NCBI GenBank assembly: GCA_031826515.1
Contig: CP134536.1
Span: forward strand, 1,562,001 to 1,626,000
DNA from: Flavobacteriaceae bacterium HL-DH10
GTDB lineage: Bacteria; Bacteroidota; Bacteroidia; Flavobacteriales; Flavobacteriaceae
Direction of reading: 5' to 3'
Length of the DNA stretch: 64,000 nt
Shown here: positions 27,214 to 36,820 of the stretch, one piece after another
How the letters are laid out: each line of letters starts with the position of its first letter
Numbering within the stretch: the stretch's first letter is position 1
Position numbers and translations under genes: made by a program
The notes under the pieces: generated by a model
Told to the model about the DNA's origin: nothing
Databases searched by the model: none
The model's input: the letters and a program-made list of their open reading frames with translations, nothing else

Positions 27214-30200
27214 TTGATTGCTTAAAATATTCTTGTACTTTCTTCTTGTAAACTTGCTGCAAAGGTAATGTTTGTCTATTCAATATTTCAGTGGTTTGAA
27301 AATATTGTTTAGCAGTTGGAATTTGATTATTTAAGTTGTTATCAAATTCACTTTTATTTGTTTCAGATTCACGTTTATTATCTTCGCCTTGTTCAAAAGC
27401 AGCGTTATCCATTTTTAACAATTGATGTTTTAAATCCATCATTTTTTGAAGCGTTTCATTAGTAAAACCTTTGTTTAATAAATCGAGTTCTACCTCTTCC
27501 ATTTTTGCTAATAAAGATTTTCCATTGCCAGAATTACCCCTTCCTTCTTTTGCATCCTTTGCAAGCCTCTTTTCTAAAGCGTTTCTTAATTCTTGTTGCT
27601 GTTGATAAATTTTAAACAGTTCGCCATTCATATCTTCATTAGAACCTTCGCCTTCTCCGCCAGAGCTTTCACCATTTTCTCCTTCACCTTGTTTCTTTCC
27701 TTGTTTACCATCTTTACCCTTAACACCCTCCTTATCACCTTCTCCTTCTTTGTTTCCTTTTCCTTTATCAGGTTTTCCTTGTTCTCCTTTTTTCATGCCA
27801 TCCTTCATCATTTCATTAAGCTGTTCCTGACTCATAATAATATCTGGAAGTTGCATATCACCTTCGCCTCCTTGACCTGCAGACATGCTCATACTTTCTT
27901 GCATATTATCTAAAACATCGCTTAAATAGTCTGCTAAATTATTAGCCGCTGTAATTACAAATTGCTGACTGGAAACACCTTGATATAATTGATTTTCGGC
28001 TAGTAGATTTAATGATTTATCTATATTATAAAAAACCTCTGTGATTTCATTATTCACTTTTTCAGAGATTTTAGACTGCCTTAAAGACAAAGCAAATAAA
28101 CTATCATCAACATGTTCAAAATGCTCTTTTAACTCATTTTGTTTTATTAAATAAGTTGAAAATTTATTGTGGTTAGCATCAACAGATTTAAACTGATTCA
28201 TAAGCGCTTCTTGATCAAAAGAAAAAAGCACCAAATTATCTAACACCTGACGCAACATTTCCATATCTTCTTGCATTTGTTCACCTCCACCAGCTTGCAT
28301 TGCATTAGACATTTTCGCACTCATATTTTTCATTTTTTGAGCCGCCTTCTTCTGACTTTTTTGTGCGTTCTTTAAACCTTCATTTGGTTGATTTTCATTT
28401 GTATCTTGAGGATCTTTTTGTTCCTCATTTTTCTCTAATTGCTCAGAAGCCTTTTTTTGATCGTCATCAATTTCCTTTTCATCTAACTTATCTCTTGGAA
28501 TATCAATGGGCTTTTTTAATTCCTTACTATCCTTTTCCAAATCTTCAATTTGCTTTTTAAAATCTTCAAAAGCTTTATTTAATTCATCTTGCTTTTCTTT
28601 TGTATTTTCTTCTTCATCTTTAGTTGAAAGCCTTTCTTGTTCCTCAGCTAATTGCTCTAAATCATCTTTAAGCTTTTCTAACTTCTTTTCAACATAAAAA
28701 CGTTTTGTTAATTCTAACAACTGTTCTAAACTTCGCTTTTTATTTTTATTTTGTTTAGCAAGTTCATCCAACTTCTTTACTAATTCTTCCTTACCTATTT
28801 TCTCATGAAGTTTTTCAATTTCTTTTAAAAGCTTTTCATCTTTTTGAAGCTTTTCTTCATTCTCTTTTAATCGCTCTTTTAAATCCTCTTTAAACAGATC
28901 TTCCTTTGGATTCTCTTTTTGAAATTCTTCTAAATTATTTTTAAGTTTTTTATTGAAACTCTTCATCATGTCGTCTTGTTCCTTCTGACGCTTAAAAAAT
29001 GATTCTAATTTCTTTTTATCATTAAAATTTAAAGTAGATTTCTCCTTACTCGTTTTTGTTAACTCATCAAGCTTTTTATCTTGCTCTTCAAACGTCTTTA
29101 AAGACTTATTCAAATCCTTTATAGATTCGCTTTGTTGCTTTAAGTTCTTTTCAACCTCTTCATCTTTGGTTCGTTTTCTGTAATTAAACACATTACTCTT
29201 TACACTTTTACGCCCGTTAACTAAATCATTATCAATTACTTGAAAGTACACATTATAAGAAATACCAGCTTCTATTTCTAAATTATTAGGAAACGCTGTA
29301 ATAAAATCTGAAATATTAGAATTTGAATAACCCAAGGTTTTAAATACCTTATTTGCCTCATTATCAGTTGGATAATAAACCAATTGTAGGTTACTAAAAC
29401 CATAATCATCACTTATTTGTCCGTAGAAATATAAGGTTTGTAGATCTAAAGTATCCTTTTCTACCTTGATGTTAATCTCTGGATATTCATCTTTAATTAC
29501 ATCAATTCTAAAATCTAAATTTTCGTAGTCTGTTAAATTACTGTTGCTCGTGCTTAATGTATAATCGAAATTATTAAAAACTTGCTTATTAGCTTCAAAA
29601 ATACCATACATACCAACATTAAAACCAATCGTATCTTTGGCGTATAAATTAACATGGTCGGTTGCTTTTGTTTTAAGTTGCCAATTAATTTTCGTGCCTT
29701 CAGGAACAACAGCATTACCTGTACCCTTCAAAACTTCGTCTTGCTTTTTAGTATAATTAGGATAGTCTAAAACCATTTCAAAACTTAACAAAGAAGGCAC
29801 TTCAACAACACTTAATGTATAAGGTTTAGAAGTAATATCGTTAGCTGTTAATTCAAAATCGATATTAGTTTTAGGTTGCGAAAACACATATTCAAATTCA
29901 CCAATCCTTTTCTGTTGTAAAAAATAAGTTTCGTTATTATAAACTATTTGAGCAGATTCTGGCATCACCTCACCCACTACTTTAACAATTAATTTGAAAT
30001 CTTTATTTTCAATAGCATTTAACTCATTATTCACTACAAAAAATTGAAACGGTGCTGGTGGCTCATAAGCCGTTTTATAATGCACCACACGCTCATAACT
30101 ATTACTAAACCAATTAGAATTGCCTGTTAAAAATGTAATCAATACAATTAAAACAGGAATAATAGCGTATTTAAAATAAGAAATGTTCTTTTTAAAATTA

Positions 30201-30631
30201 ATCGCTAGTTTAAAAGGAATTGGATTTAGCTCTAAAGATTTCTGTTCGATACTTGCTAATAATAATTCCGATTTCGATTCATTTTCATTTAGCTGAAGTA
30301 CATTTAATAACTTATCGTTTACTTCAGGAAAATGATGACCAATAATTTTTGAAGCGTCTTTATAATTTATACCCTTTTGAAGTTTGAATAATTTGGCTAA
30401 CGGAAAAAATATAAACTTGACAAGTAAACCGAATTCAACACCAATAAATAGCCAAAATAAAATGGTTCTTGCTATTGTGTTAAGCCATAAAACATGCTCA
30501 ATAAATAAGGTAAAAAGAAAATATAATAAGCCAATGGCAAAAAACAAAATAGCACCTTTAAGCAATTCATTGGTATAATAACGCCTAATAAAAGCTTCTA
30601 ATTTACCTTGTATATTTTCGAAATTATTCAT
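27206..30631 (-). CDS. DUF4175 family large membrane protein
   Basis: The 1141-residue protein has three N-terminal membrane segments (about 25-50, 55-78 and 150-168). A periplasmic-looking beta-rich region (170-480) follows, then a very long charged coiled-coil (about 480-780) made of Lys, Glu and Leu, a methionine-rich stretch (SAKMSNAMQAGGGEQMQEDMEM is part of it), a Gly/Lys/Glu-rich low-complexity linker (about 960-1030) and a helical tail. It matches the Bacteroidetes DUF4175 family, of unknown function. The overlap with ybeY is conserved-looking but may be chance. No enzymatic motif is visible. Confidence 0.8.
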   Translation of the reverse strand: MNNFENIQGKLEAFIRRYYTNELLKGAILFFAIGLLYFLFTLFIEHVLWLNTIARTILFWLFIGVEFGLLVKFIFFPLAKLFKLQKGINYKDASKIIGHHFPEVNDKLLNVLQLNENESKSELLLASIEQKSLELNPIPFKLAINFKKNISYFKYAIIPVLIVLITFLTGNSNWFSNSYERVVHYKTAYEPPAPFQFFVVNNELNAIENKDFKLIVKVVGEVMPESAQIVYNNETYFLQQKRIGEFEYVFSQPKTNIDFELTANDITSKPYTLSVVEVPSLLSFEMVLDYPNYTKKQDEVLKGTGNAVVPEGTKINWQLKTKATDHVNLYAKDTIGFNVGMYGIFEANKQVFNNFDYTLSTSNSNLTDYENLDFRIDVIKDEYPEINIKVEKDTLDLQTLYFYGQISDDYGFSNLQLVYYPTDNEANKVFKTLGYSNSNISDFITAFPNNLEIEAGISYNVYFQVIDNDLVNGRKSVKSNVFNYRKRTKDEEVEKNLKQQSESIKDLNKSLKTFEEQDKKLDELTKTSKEKSTLNFNDKKKLESFFKRQKEQDDMMKSFNKKLKNNLEEFQKENPKEDLFKEDLKERLKENEEKLQKDEKLLKEIEKLHEKIGKEELVKKLDELAKQNKNKKRSLEQLLELTKRFYVEKKLEKLKDDLEQLAEEQERLSTKDEEENTKEKQDELNKAFEDFKKQIEDLEKDSKELKKPIDIPRDKLDEKEIDDDQKKASEQLEKNEEQKDPQDTNENQPNEGLKNAQKSQKKAAQKMKNMSAKMSNAMQAGGGEQMQEDMEMLRQVLDNLVLFSFDQEALMNQFKSVDANHNKFSTYLIKQNELKEHFEHVDDSLFALSLRQSKISEKVNNEITEVFYNIDKSLNLLAENQLYQGVSSQQFVITAANNLADYLSDVLDNMQESMSMSAGQGGEGDMQLPDIIMSQEQLNEMMKDGMKKGEQGKPDKGKGNKEGEGDKEGVKGKDGKQGKKQGEGENGESSGGEGEGSNEDMNGELFKIYQQQQELRNALEKRLAKDAKEGRGNSGNGKSLLAKMEEVELDLLNKGFTNETLQKMMDLKHQLLKMDNAAFEQGEDNKRESETNKSEFDNNLNNQIPTAKQYFQTTEILNRQTLPLQQVYKKKVQEYFKQSND

Positions 30632-30640
30632 GATTTGGGT

Positions 30641-30664
30641 AGATTTCCGCCTTCACGGAAGTGA
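30641..30664. repeat. Short imperfect palindrome, dispersed-repeat scrap
   Basis: TTTCCGCCTTCACGGAAGTG, preceded by AGAT, forms a TTCCG/CGGAA hairpin and resembles the element at 24706. It lies just outside the DUF4175 gene in the divergent spacer with gltX. Confidence 0.35.
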
Positions 30665-30822
30665 AAAAACTAATTTAATAGACTAAACTACAATTTTATT
30701 TTTTACGAGATTTATAATTAAGTGTTAATTAAGATGTTCTGTTTAATAAAAAGCAAAAAACTTCTGGCTTCTAGTTTCGGTCTTCTGTCTTAATACATAT
30801 CTTTGCAACAAATTTACAAAAC

Positions 30823-32334
30823 ATGACCAACAATGTTCGTGTGCGTTTTGCACCAAGCCCAACAGGACCTCTTCATATAGGAGGTGTTCGTACAGCGTTA
30901 TTCAATTATTTATTCGCTAAAAAACATAACGGAACTTTTATTTTAAGAATAGAAGATACCGATCAAAATCGTTACGTTGAAGGTGCCGAACACTATATTA
31001 TTGATGCTTTAAATTGGTGTAACATGCCTTTTGATGAAGGTCCAGGAAAAAATGAAAGATTTGGCCCTTACAGACAAAGTGAACGTAAACATTTATACAA
31101 GCAATATGCTGATGAATTAATTGCAAACGGCAACGCCTATTATGCTTTTGATACGGCTGAAACTTTAGATTTTCACAGAAAAGACCATGAAGCTAAAGGA
31201 AAAACCTTTATCTATAATTGGCATAACCGTTTAAAATTGAGCAATTCTTTATCTCTTAGCGCGGAAGAAACTCAAGCTAAATTAGACGCTGGTGATGATT
31301 ATGTTATTCGTTTTAAGAGTCCGCAAGATGAAACCTTGCATTTAACAGATATTATTCGTGGCGATATAAAAATTGATACCAATGTTTTAGATGATAAAGT
31401 ATTATTTAAAAGTGATGGTATGCCAACCTATCATTTAGCTAATATTGTAGACGATCATTTAATGGAAATCTCACATGTTATTCGTGGAGAAGAATGGTTG
31501 CCGTCTTTAGCATTACACTACCAATTATACAAAGCATTTGGTTGGGAAGCTCCAGAATTTGCGCATTTACCCCTTATTTTAAAACCAACAGGAAAAGGAA
31601 AATTAAGCAAGCGCGATGGCGATAAATTAGGTTTCCCTGTGTTTCCGTTACAATGGACAGACCCTAAAACCAACGAAGTATCTAGAGGTTATAAAGAAGA
31701 TGGTTATTTTCCCGATGCTATGATTAATTTCTTAGCTTTTTTAGGATGGAACCCAGGAACAGAACAAGAAATTTTTAATCTTGAAGAACTTATTGAAGCC
31801 TTCGATTTAGAGAAAGTAAACAAATCTGGCGCACGTTTCGATCCCGATAAAATTAAATGGTTTAACCACCATTATATGCAAGAGCAATATAATGAAGATT
31901 TAGCTGAAGCTTTTAAAAATAGCCAAGTTGAACTATCTGAAATTGATGTTGAATACATAGCTTTAGTTGTTGGCTTAATAAAAGAACGCGCCACTTTTGT
32001 GTCCGACTTTTGGAACTTAAGTCATTTCTTTTTTACGGCACCAACATCGTATGATGAAAAGGCTTCTAAAAAAGCCCTTAAAGAAGGTACTGATGCTATT
32101 ATGAATCAAGTAATTTCTATTATAAATACTATTGAAGATTTTACTGTAGAAAACCTTCAAACCGAAATTAAAGGCTGGATAACCTCTAACGACATTAGTT
32201 TTGGTAAAGTTATGATGCCTTTACGATTAGCATTAGTAGGTGCTTTACAAGGACCTGATGTGTTTGATATTATGTATATGATTGGAAAAAATGAAACGGT
32301 TAAGCGTATTGAGAATATTGTAAAAACACTGTAA
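30823..32334 (+). CDS. gltX: Glutamyl-tRNA synthetase
   Basis: The 503-residue class I synthetase has RFAPSPTGPLHIGGVRTA with the HIGH-type signature (residues 8-25) and KLSKRDGDK for KMSKS (about 260). It charges tRNA-Glu. A separate GlnRS is also present in the window, so this enzyme is probably discriminating. A TATCTTTG -7 element lies at 30798-30805, 18 bases before the ATG; the -35 region is weak. A terminator follows the stop. Confidence 0.98.
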   Translation: MTNNVRVRFAPSPTGPLHIGGVRTALFNYLFAKKHNGTFILRIEDTDQNRYVEGAEHYIIDALNWCNMPFDEGPGKNERFGPYRQSERKHLYKQYADELIANGNAYYAFDTAETLDFHRKDHEAKGKTFIYNWHNRLKLSNSLSLSAEETQAKLDAGDDYVIRFKSPQDETLHLTDIIRGDIKIDTNVLDDKVLFKSDGMPTYHLANIVDDHLMEISHVIRGEEWLPSLALHYQLYKAFGWEAPEFAHLPLILKPTGKGKLSKRDGDKLGFPVFPLQWTDPKTNEVSRGYKEDGYFPDAMINFLAFLGWNPGTEQEIFNLEELIEAFDLEKVNKSGARFDPDKIKWFNHHYMQEQYNEDLAEAFKNSQVELSEIDVEYIALVVGLIKERATFVSDFWNLSHFFFTAPTSYDEKASKKALKEGTDAIMNQVISIINTIEDFTVENLQTEIKGWITSNDISFGKVMMPLRLALVGALQGPDVFDIMYMIGKNETVKRIENIVKTL

Positions 32335-32362
32335 TTAAAACTAAAGTTATAGTACAAATTAT

Positions 32363-32396
32363 TAAACCTCTCCATAGAAATATGGGGAGGTTTTTT
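32363..32396 (+). terminator. Rho-independent terminator after gltX
   Basis: AACCTCTCCATA pairs with TATGGGGAGGTT around a four-base GAAA loop, with one wobble pair, followed by a run of T. Confidence 0.85.
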
Positions 32397-32547
32397 GTTG
32401 AACTTGAATTGAATTTATCAGAAAAAATAGCTAACTTCGTTAAACGTCTGATATTAAACATTAAAACGATTTCTTATCATTATAGTTGTGTTTCATACTT
32501 AAAAACGTTTAGCGTAAAAAAATGAAGAAAGAAATAAAACTTCTAAA

Positions 32548-34743
32548 ATGAATCCAGAGGAGGAATTGAAATTAGAAATACTACAACTACACGATTTATA
32601 TTGGTTCAGTTATTTAAAAGGAGACATTTCAGTAATGGCTGATTTACTGTCTGAAGAATATACGCAAATAGGTAGTGCAGAGCGTGAGGTTTTTTTTAAT
32701 AAAAAAGAAGCCGTTCAATTTCTATATGAAACGATTGACCAAGTAGCTCACAAATTTGAAATGCGAAACAGAAATACTTCTATTGAGTTACTGAACGATA
32801 CTTTTATAGTTTATGAATTATGCGATGCGTATGCACTTGTAGATAAAAAATGGCTGTTTTATAATAAATTTAGATCCACTACCCTACTCAAAAAAGAGAA
32901 GCTTGGATGGAAATTTATTCATCAACACAGCTCATTTTCAGATAGTGGAACATCTGAAGGTCAAAATATATCTATTGAAAAAATTACGGCTGAAAACCAG
33001 CACCTTCAAAATGCCGTAAAACAACGAACCATTGAATTGGAGGAACAGGCAACAATTTTGGAACAGGCTAATTTTGATTTGAAGAACTCTTTAAAAGAAT
33101 TGCAATCAAAAAACCTGATTATAGAAGAACAAAAAAAGGCTTTACTTCAATTAGATGCTGCTAAAACACGATTTTTTGCGAACGTATCACATGAATTACG
33201 AACACCGCTTACGCTAATTCTTTCTCCTCTTAGCACAGCGTTAAACAGCAAAATACTTGATGATGAAAATAAAGCCTTAATTTCTCTTGCCAAAGAACAA
33301 ACCAATGAATTGTTAGAGCTCGTTAATGAAATACTCGACTTAACAAAATTGGAATCTAATAAAATGAAGATTAAGGAAGAACCTACCGACGTGTATCAAC
33401 TAATGCGGCGACTCATTTCAACTTTTGAATCTTATGCCAAACAAAAAAATATCAATTTAATATTTGAGTTTGCTAAAAATATGCCGCATGGCCTAATGTT
33501 AGACAAATTGAAAATCGAACGCATTTTCAATAATTTATTATCCAACGCCTTAAAATTCACGCCTATAAACGGAACCATTACCGTAACCATAAAAGACAAA
33601 GTTTACGACTGGCTAATAGAAGTAACAGATACCGGAAATGGCATCCATCCAGATGATTTACCTCATATTTTTGATAGGTTTTACCAAACCAACCAACTAG
33701 AATTACCAGTAGAAGGAGGTACAGGTATTGGTTTGTCTTTGGCCAAAGAATTGGCCACAATAATGCACGGAGAATTATCTGTAATTAGTACATTAGGCAA
33801 GGGAGCCTCTTTTACCTTGATTTTACCTAAAAAAGAAGTAATAGGTTATACAGACGACAGTTTAACTATTGACCCCATCATTACAAACAAAATATCAATT
33901 AACAAACTTAAAATTCTCGATCCACTACAACAAGATATAGGTAGTAATAAGCCTACTATTTTAGTGGTTGAAGATAATTACAGTTTGCGTTCTTATTTAC
34001 AATTTATATTATCTGAAGATTTTTATGTGCTTACCGCCGAAAACGGACAGGAAGCACTCATAACCCTAAATCAAATCTCGCAAGTAAAAAAGGATACACC
34101 CGATCTAATTATTTCTGATGTAATGATGCCTGTAATGGATGGTTTCAAACTATTAGAAACCCTTAAAACCAATGAGAACTTATGGATGATTCCTGTTGTA
34201 ATGCTTACTGCTAGAGCTGAAATAGAAGATCGACTAACGGCATTGCGTATTGGCGTTGATGATTATTTAACAAAACCCTTTGAAGAAGCAGAGTTGTTTG
34301 CTCGTATTAATAACTTATTGAATAATGTTAAAAAGCGTAAGAACATAAGCCCTAAAAAGCTGAAGGCTAATACTAAAATATCAAGTGTATCGCATTCATC
34401 TGATAAGTCAACGCTCTGTATTCCCGATCAGGAATGGCTTGCCAAATTAGAAGAAAAAATAAAATCAAATATTAGTAATTTCAATTTGTCTGTAGACACA
34501 CTAGCAAATGAATTATTTATAAGTCGTGCTCAATTTTTTCGTCGTGTACAAGCCCTAACAGGTATGACTCCTTTGCAATATATAAAGGAAATCAGATATG
34601 CTTTTGCAAGAAATTTACTTGAGACTAAAAATGTGCGTAGTGTTAAAGCAGCCTCTTATGCCATTGGAATAAGAAAAGTACAATACTTCTCTGAAAAATA
34701 TAAAAAACGCTTCGGAAAATCTCCTTCTGAATATTTAAAATAA
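32548..34743 (+). CDS. Soluble hybrid histidine kinase: NTF2-like + HK + receiver + AraC
   Basis: The 731 residues run in this order: an NTF2/SnoaL-like (DUF4440-type) domain (1-130), a coiled coil (145-205), HisKA with ANVSHELRTPL (phospho-acceptor H215), HATPase with NNLLSNALKFTP and GTGIGLSLA, a receiver with SDVMMPVMDG (D524) and KP switch, and a C-terminal AraC-type HTH (about 630-731). It has no membrane segment and no signal peptide. It would sense a cytosolic cue and bind DNA itself. In known Bacteroidetes hybrid systems the input is usually a periplasmic beta-propeller or Cache domain, so this input is unusual. The next gene, a secreted NTF2-like lipoprotein, may be its target. Confidence 0.9.
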   Translation: MNPEEELKLEILQLHDLYWFSYLKGDISVMADLLSEEYTQIGSAEREVFFNKKEAVQFLYETIDQVAHKFEMRNRNTSIELLNDTFIVYELCDAYALVDKKWLFYNKFRSTTLLKKEKLGWKFIHQHSSFSDSGTSEGQNISIEKITAENQHLQNAVKQRTIELEEQATILEQANFDLKNSLKELQSKNLIIEEQKKALLQLDAAKTRFFANVSHELRTPLTLILSPLSTALNSKILDDENKALISLAKEQTNELLELVNEILDLTKLESNKMKIKEEPTDVYQLMRRLISTFESYAKQKNINLIFEFAKNMPHGLMLDKLKIERIFNNLLSNALKFTPINGTITVTIKDKVYDWLIEVTDTGNGIHPDDLPHIFDRFYQTNQLELPVEGGTGIGLSLAKELATIMHGELSVISTLGKGASFTLILPKKEVIGYTDDSLTIDPIITNKISINKLKILDPLQQDIGSNKPTILVVEDNYSLRSYLQFILSEDFYVLTAENGQEALITLNQISQVKKDTPDLIISDVMMPVMDGFKLLETLKTNENLWMIPVVMLTARAEIEDRLTALRIGVDDYLTKPFEEAELFARINNLLNNVKKRKNISPKKLKANTKISSVSHSSDKSTLCIPDQEWLAKLEEKIKSNISNFNLSVDTLANELFISRAQFFRRVQALTGMTPLQYIKEIRYAFARNLLETKNVRSVKAASYAIGIRKVQYFSEKYKKRFGKSPSEYLK

Positions 34744-34946
34744 GCTACCCATACTATCGAGCTAAATCTTAAACAATTTTAACAATGAGACCATTAAGGT
34801 GTGTTATGATACTAATGAGGCGCACAACATACAAATGAGTTGTATAAACGAGATTTTTAGATCAAACATTTAAATAATCTTTGTGATGTTAAAATTGGGA
34901 AAGCCGAAAACCAACCAGAGTAGGCAATCATAATAATCTAATCAAC

Positions 34947-35450
34947 ATGAATACTACAACTAAAATCTTTACAGTTATTATTACAGTTATTATAGCTACG
35001 TCATGGAGCTGTAAACAAGAAAACAAAAATCCTGAAAAAGAAGAAACGCCCAAATCAGCCACTGTAGAAGAACTTGGACAAATGAACCGAGACTTTGCAA
35101 AAGCATTAAATGCAAAAGATGCTGTAGCCGCAGCTGCTGTTTACAGCAAAAATGCTTCTATCCTGCCACCAAACGAACCTATTGTTACAGGACGTGCTAA
35201 CATTCAAGCGTATTGGCAAGGAGCTATTGATGCCGGAATTATTGATGCAACCGTAAAAACGATTGATGCTAAAAGTGAAGGTAACCTAGGATACGAAATT
35301 GGAACGTTTACAATGCGGTTTCACGGAGCGAATAACGATACAATAGTTGAAGTAGGTAAATACACAGAAATACTTGAGCGCAATAAGAAGGGAAAGTGGA
35401 TTTCTACCTATGGTATGTGGAGTAGTAACGCACCAATGTCAACAGAATAA
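34947..35450 (+). CDS. NTF2-like (DUF4440/SnoaL) lipoprotein
   Basis: The 167-residue protein starts with a signal ending SWSCKQ (lipobox Cys near residue 22) and has a Lys/Glu-rich tether, then an NTF2-like domain: LNAKDAVAAAAVYSKNASI, GRANIQAYWQGAIDAG, EIGTFTMRF, GKWISTYGMW. The fold includes small-molecule-binding proteins, isomerases and stress-related proteins of unknown activity. It would sit in the periplasm or at the cell surface. It follows the hybrid kinase by 203 bases on the same strand. No catalytic residues can be assigned. Confidence 0.82.
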   Translation: MNTTTKIFTVIITVIIATSWSCKQENKNPEKEETPKSATVEELGQMNRDFAKALNAKDAVAAAAVYSKNASILPPNEPIVTGRANIQAYWQGAIDAGIIDATVKTIDAKSEGNLGYEIGTFTMRFHGANNDTIVEVGKYTEILERNKKGKWISTYGMWSSNAPMSTE

Positions 35451-35493
35451 AAGTACGAATGCTCAATAAAACCCATAAGTAATTACTTGTTCT

Positions 35494-35535
35494 CACCTAC
35501 TTCTGAAAACCCTTACGGGTTTTCAGAAGTAGGTG
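35494..35535. repeat. Perfect 19-base inverted repeat
   Basis: CACCTACTTCTGAAAACCC (35494-35512) pairs fully with 35517-35535 over a four-base TTAC loop. It lies between the NTF2-like lipoprotein gene and a porin-gene scrap. No T-run follows on either side, so it is a weak candidate for a classical terminator. It could be a transcript-end stabiliser or a mobile-element relic. Confidence 0.75.
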
Positions 35536-35613
35536 TACTTGCAAAATTGAGTGATAACCCACTCAAATACTCATAGCCAAGATTATTAAACAAACATTTC
35601 AAAATAAAGAATA

Positions 35614-35670
35614 CTAAAACGAAACCATAGCTCCAAAAACCAACATGGTTTGATTTCCTTTAAAACGAGA
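35614..35670 (-). pseudogene. Duplicated 3' scrap of an outer-membrane protein gene
   Basis: On the minus strand this stretch encodes SRFKGNQTMLVFGAMVSF and a TAG stop. It is nearly the same as the last 18 residues of the outer-membrane protein gene at 36821-37504 (16 of 18 residues equal), and the bases are similarly close. Upstream of it the frame breaks at once. It is therefore a truncated second copy, lying on the far side of the fic gene. Confidence 0.75.
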
Positions 35671-35711
35671 ACTTCAACCAATATATACTCAACGATTGAC
35701 TTTCTTGTTTC

Positions 35712-36665
35712 TTAAAAAAACCTATAAACTGTCTTATTTTTTTCGCCTATTTTCTTAAATAAATTTAATTCCAACCCTTTCTTTAAATCTCTACTTGCTG
35801 TTGCAGAAGAAATATCTTTAAAAACAGCCATATAGTCTTTTCTGCTAAACTCTGTTTTATTTAATGAAACGAAATACTCCAATCTGTCTTGTTCATTAAA
35901 TGTCCTATTATTAAAATTTAAAAGTTCGCTAATAGACGTGTTAATAACGTCTAACATATATTCAATAAAGGTTGTTGATTGTCCAGATTTGTCACTTTCT
36001 GCTAAAGCTTTATAATATTCTTCTTGGTTACTACTAATTAAGGTTTCAAAAGGCAAAAATTCAAAAACTGGATATTTTTCCATAAGAATTAATGTTTGCC
36101 ATAATCTCCCCATTCTACCATTTCCATCTAAAAAAGGATGAATAAATTCCATTTCGTAATGAAATACGCAACTTTTTATGAGCTCAATTTCATTTTCATT
36201 TTTTAAATATTTAAATAGGTCTTTCATTAAAAACGGAACGTTTTCAAATGGAGGCGCCAAATGCTCTACTTTAGAACCTTTTACAATACCAACACCTTGT
36301 TTTCTATATTTTCCAGCATCTTCAATTAAATTTTCCATTAAATCTTGATGCGCTTTTAAAAAAGATGTTTCTTTTTTTGGATGGTACTTTTCTAAATTTT
36401 CATAAATCTTAATAGCATTTAAAACCTCAACAACGTCTTTTTTAGGAGCAATGACTCTTTTGTTTTCTATAAGTGCTGTAATCTGATCTTCTGTTAATGT
36501 GTTTCCTTCTATTTTTAACGAAGAATGAATGGTTTTAATTCTATTCTGTTTTCTTAATTTAGGAGAAGGTCTATTTAGAAAGTTAGCATTTACTTCACCT
36601 ATTTTTTCAGAAATAGATGTTATTAACTTTAAAATTTTATGTGTTATTTCGTAAGGAGGTTTCAT
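35712..36665 (-). CDS. Fic-family AMP transferase with N-terminal inhibitory motif
   Basis: I place the start at 36665 (MKPPYEITHK, 317 residues); a longer frame from 36704 would place a palindromic element inside the gene. The Fic active site HPFLDGNGRMGR is complete (H176). An [S/T]xxxE[G/N] inhibitory motif, SLKIEG, lies at residues 49-54, marking a class II self-inhibited Fic protein. The C-terminus (about 265-317) looks like a winged helix (EFSRKDYMAVFKDIS...ASRDLKKG). Such proteins usually AMPylate a target; the target is unknown. It lies alone between a porin gene and a scrap of the same porin gene. Confidence 0.92.
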   Translation of the reverse strand: MKPPYEITHKILKLITSISEKIGEVNANFLNRPSPKLRKQNRIKTIHSSLKIEGNTLTEDQITALIENKRVIAPKKDVVEVLNAIKIYENLEKYHPKKETSFLKAHQDLMENLIEDAGKYRKQGVGIVKGSKVEHLAPPFENVPFLMKDLFKYLKNENEIELIKSCVFHYEMEFIHPFLDGNGRMGRLWQTLILMEKYPVFEFLPFETLISSNQEEYYKALAESDKSGQSTTFIEYMLDVINTSISELLNFNNRTFNEQDRLEYFVSLNKTEFSRKDYMAVFKDISSATASRDLKKGLELNLFKKIGEKNKTVYRFF

Positions 36666-36669
36666 TTTA

Positions 36670-36689
36670 ATAGTATCAAATGATACTAT
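36670..36689. promoter_or_regulatory. 20-base palindrome in the fic leader, probable operator
   Basis: ATAGTATCA (36670-36678) and TGATACTAT (36681-36689) form a perfect inverted repeat with a two-base spacer. It ends four bases before the preferred fic start codon. The Fic protein has a winged-helix-like C-terminus, so self-regulation is possible (inference). Confidence 0.6.
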
Positions 36690-36820
36690 CAAAGATACAA
36701 TCATTTACTTGTAAACAATTATATAAAACAAAAAAATAAATTGAGCACAACAATTAATTAAAGCAGAAACCTTAACAAGCTTTAATAAATACCATTAAAA
36801 AGAAGTAAAAATGTAAAAAA

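Noticed and set aside
27593-27913. Open frame of 106 codons on the plus strand
   Set aside because: It lies inside the DUF4175 gene on the opposite strand in its low-complexity part and has no family features.
34807-34814. TGATACTA half-site resembling the fic palindrome
   Set aside because: An eight-base match without a second arm is expected by chance in AT-rich DNA.
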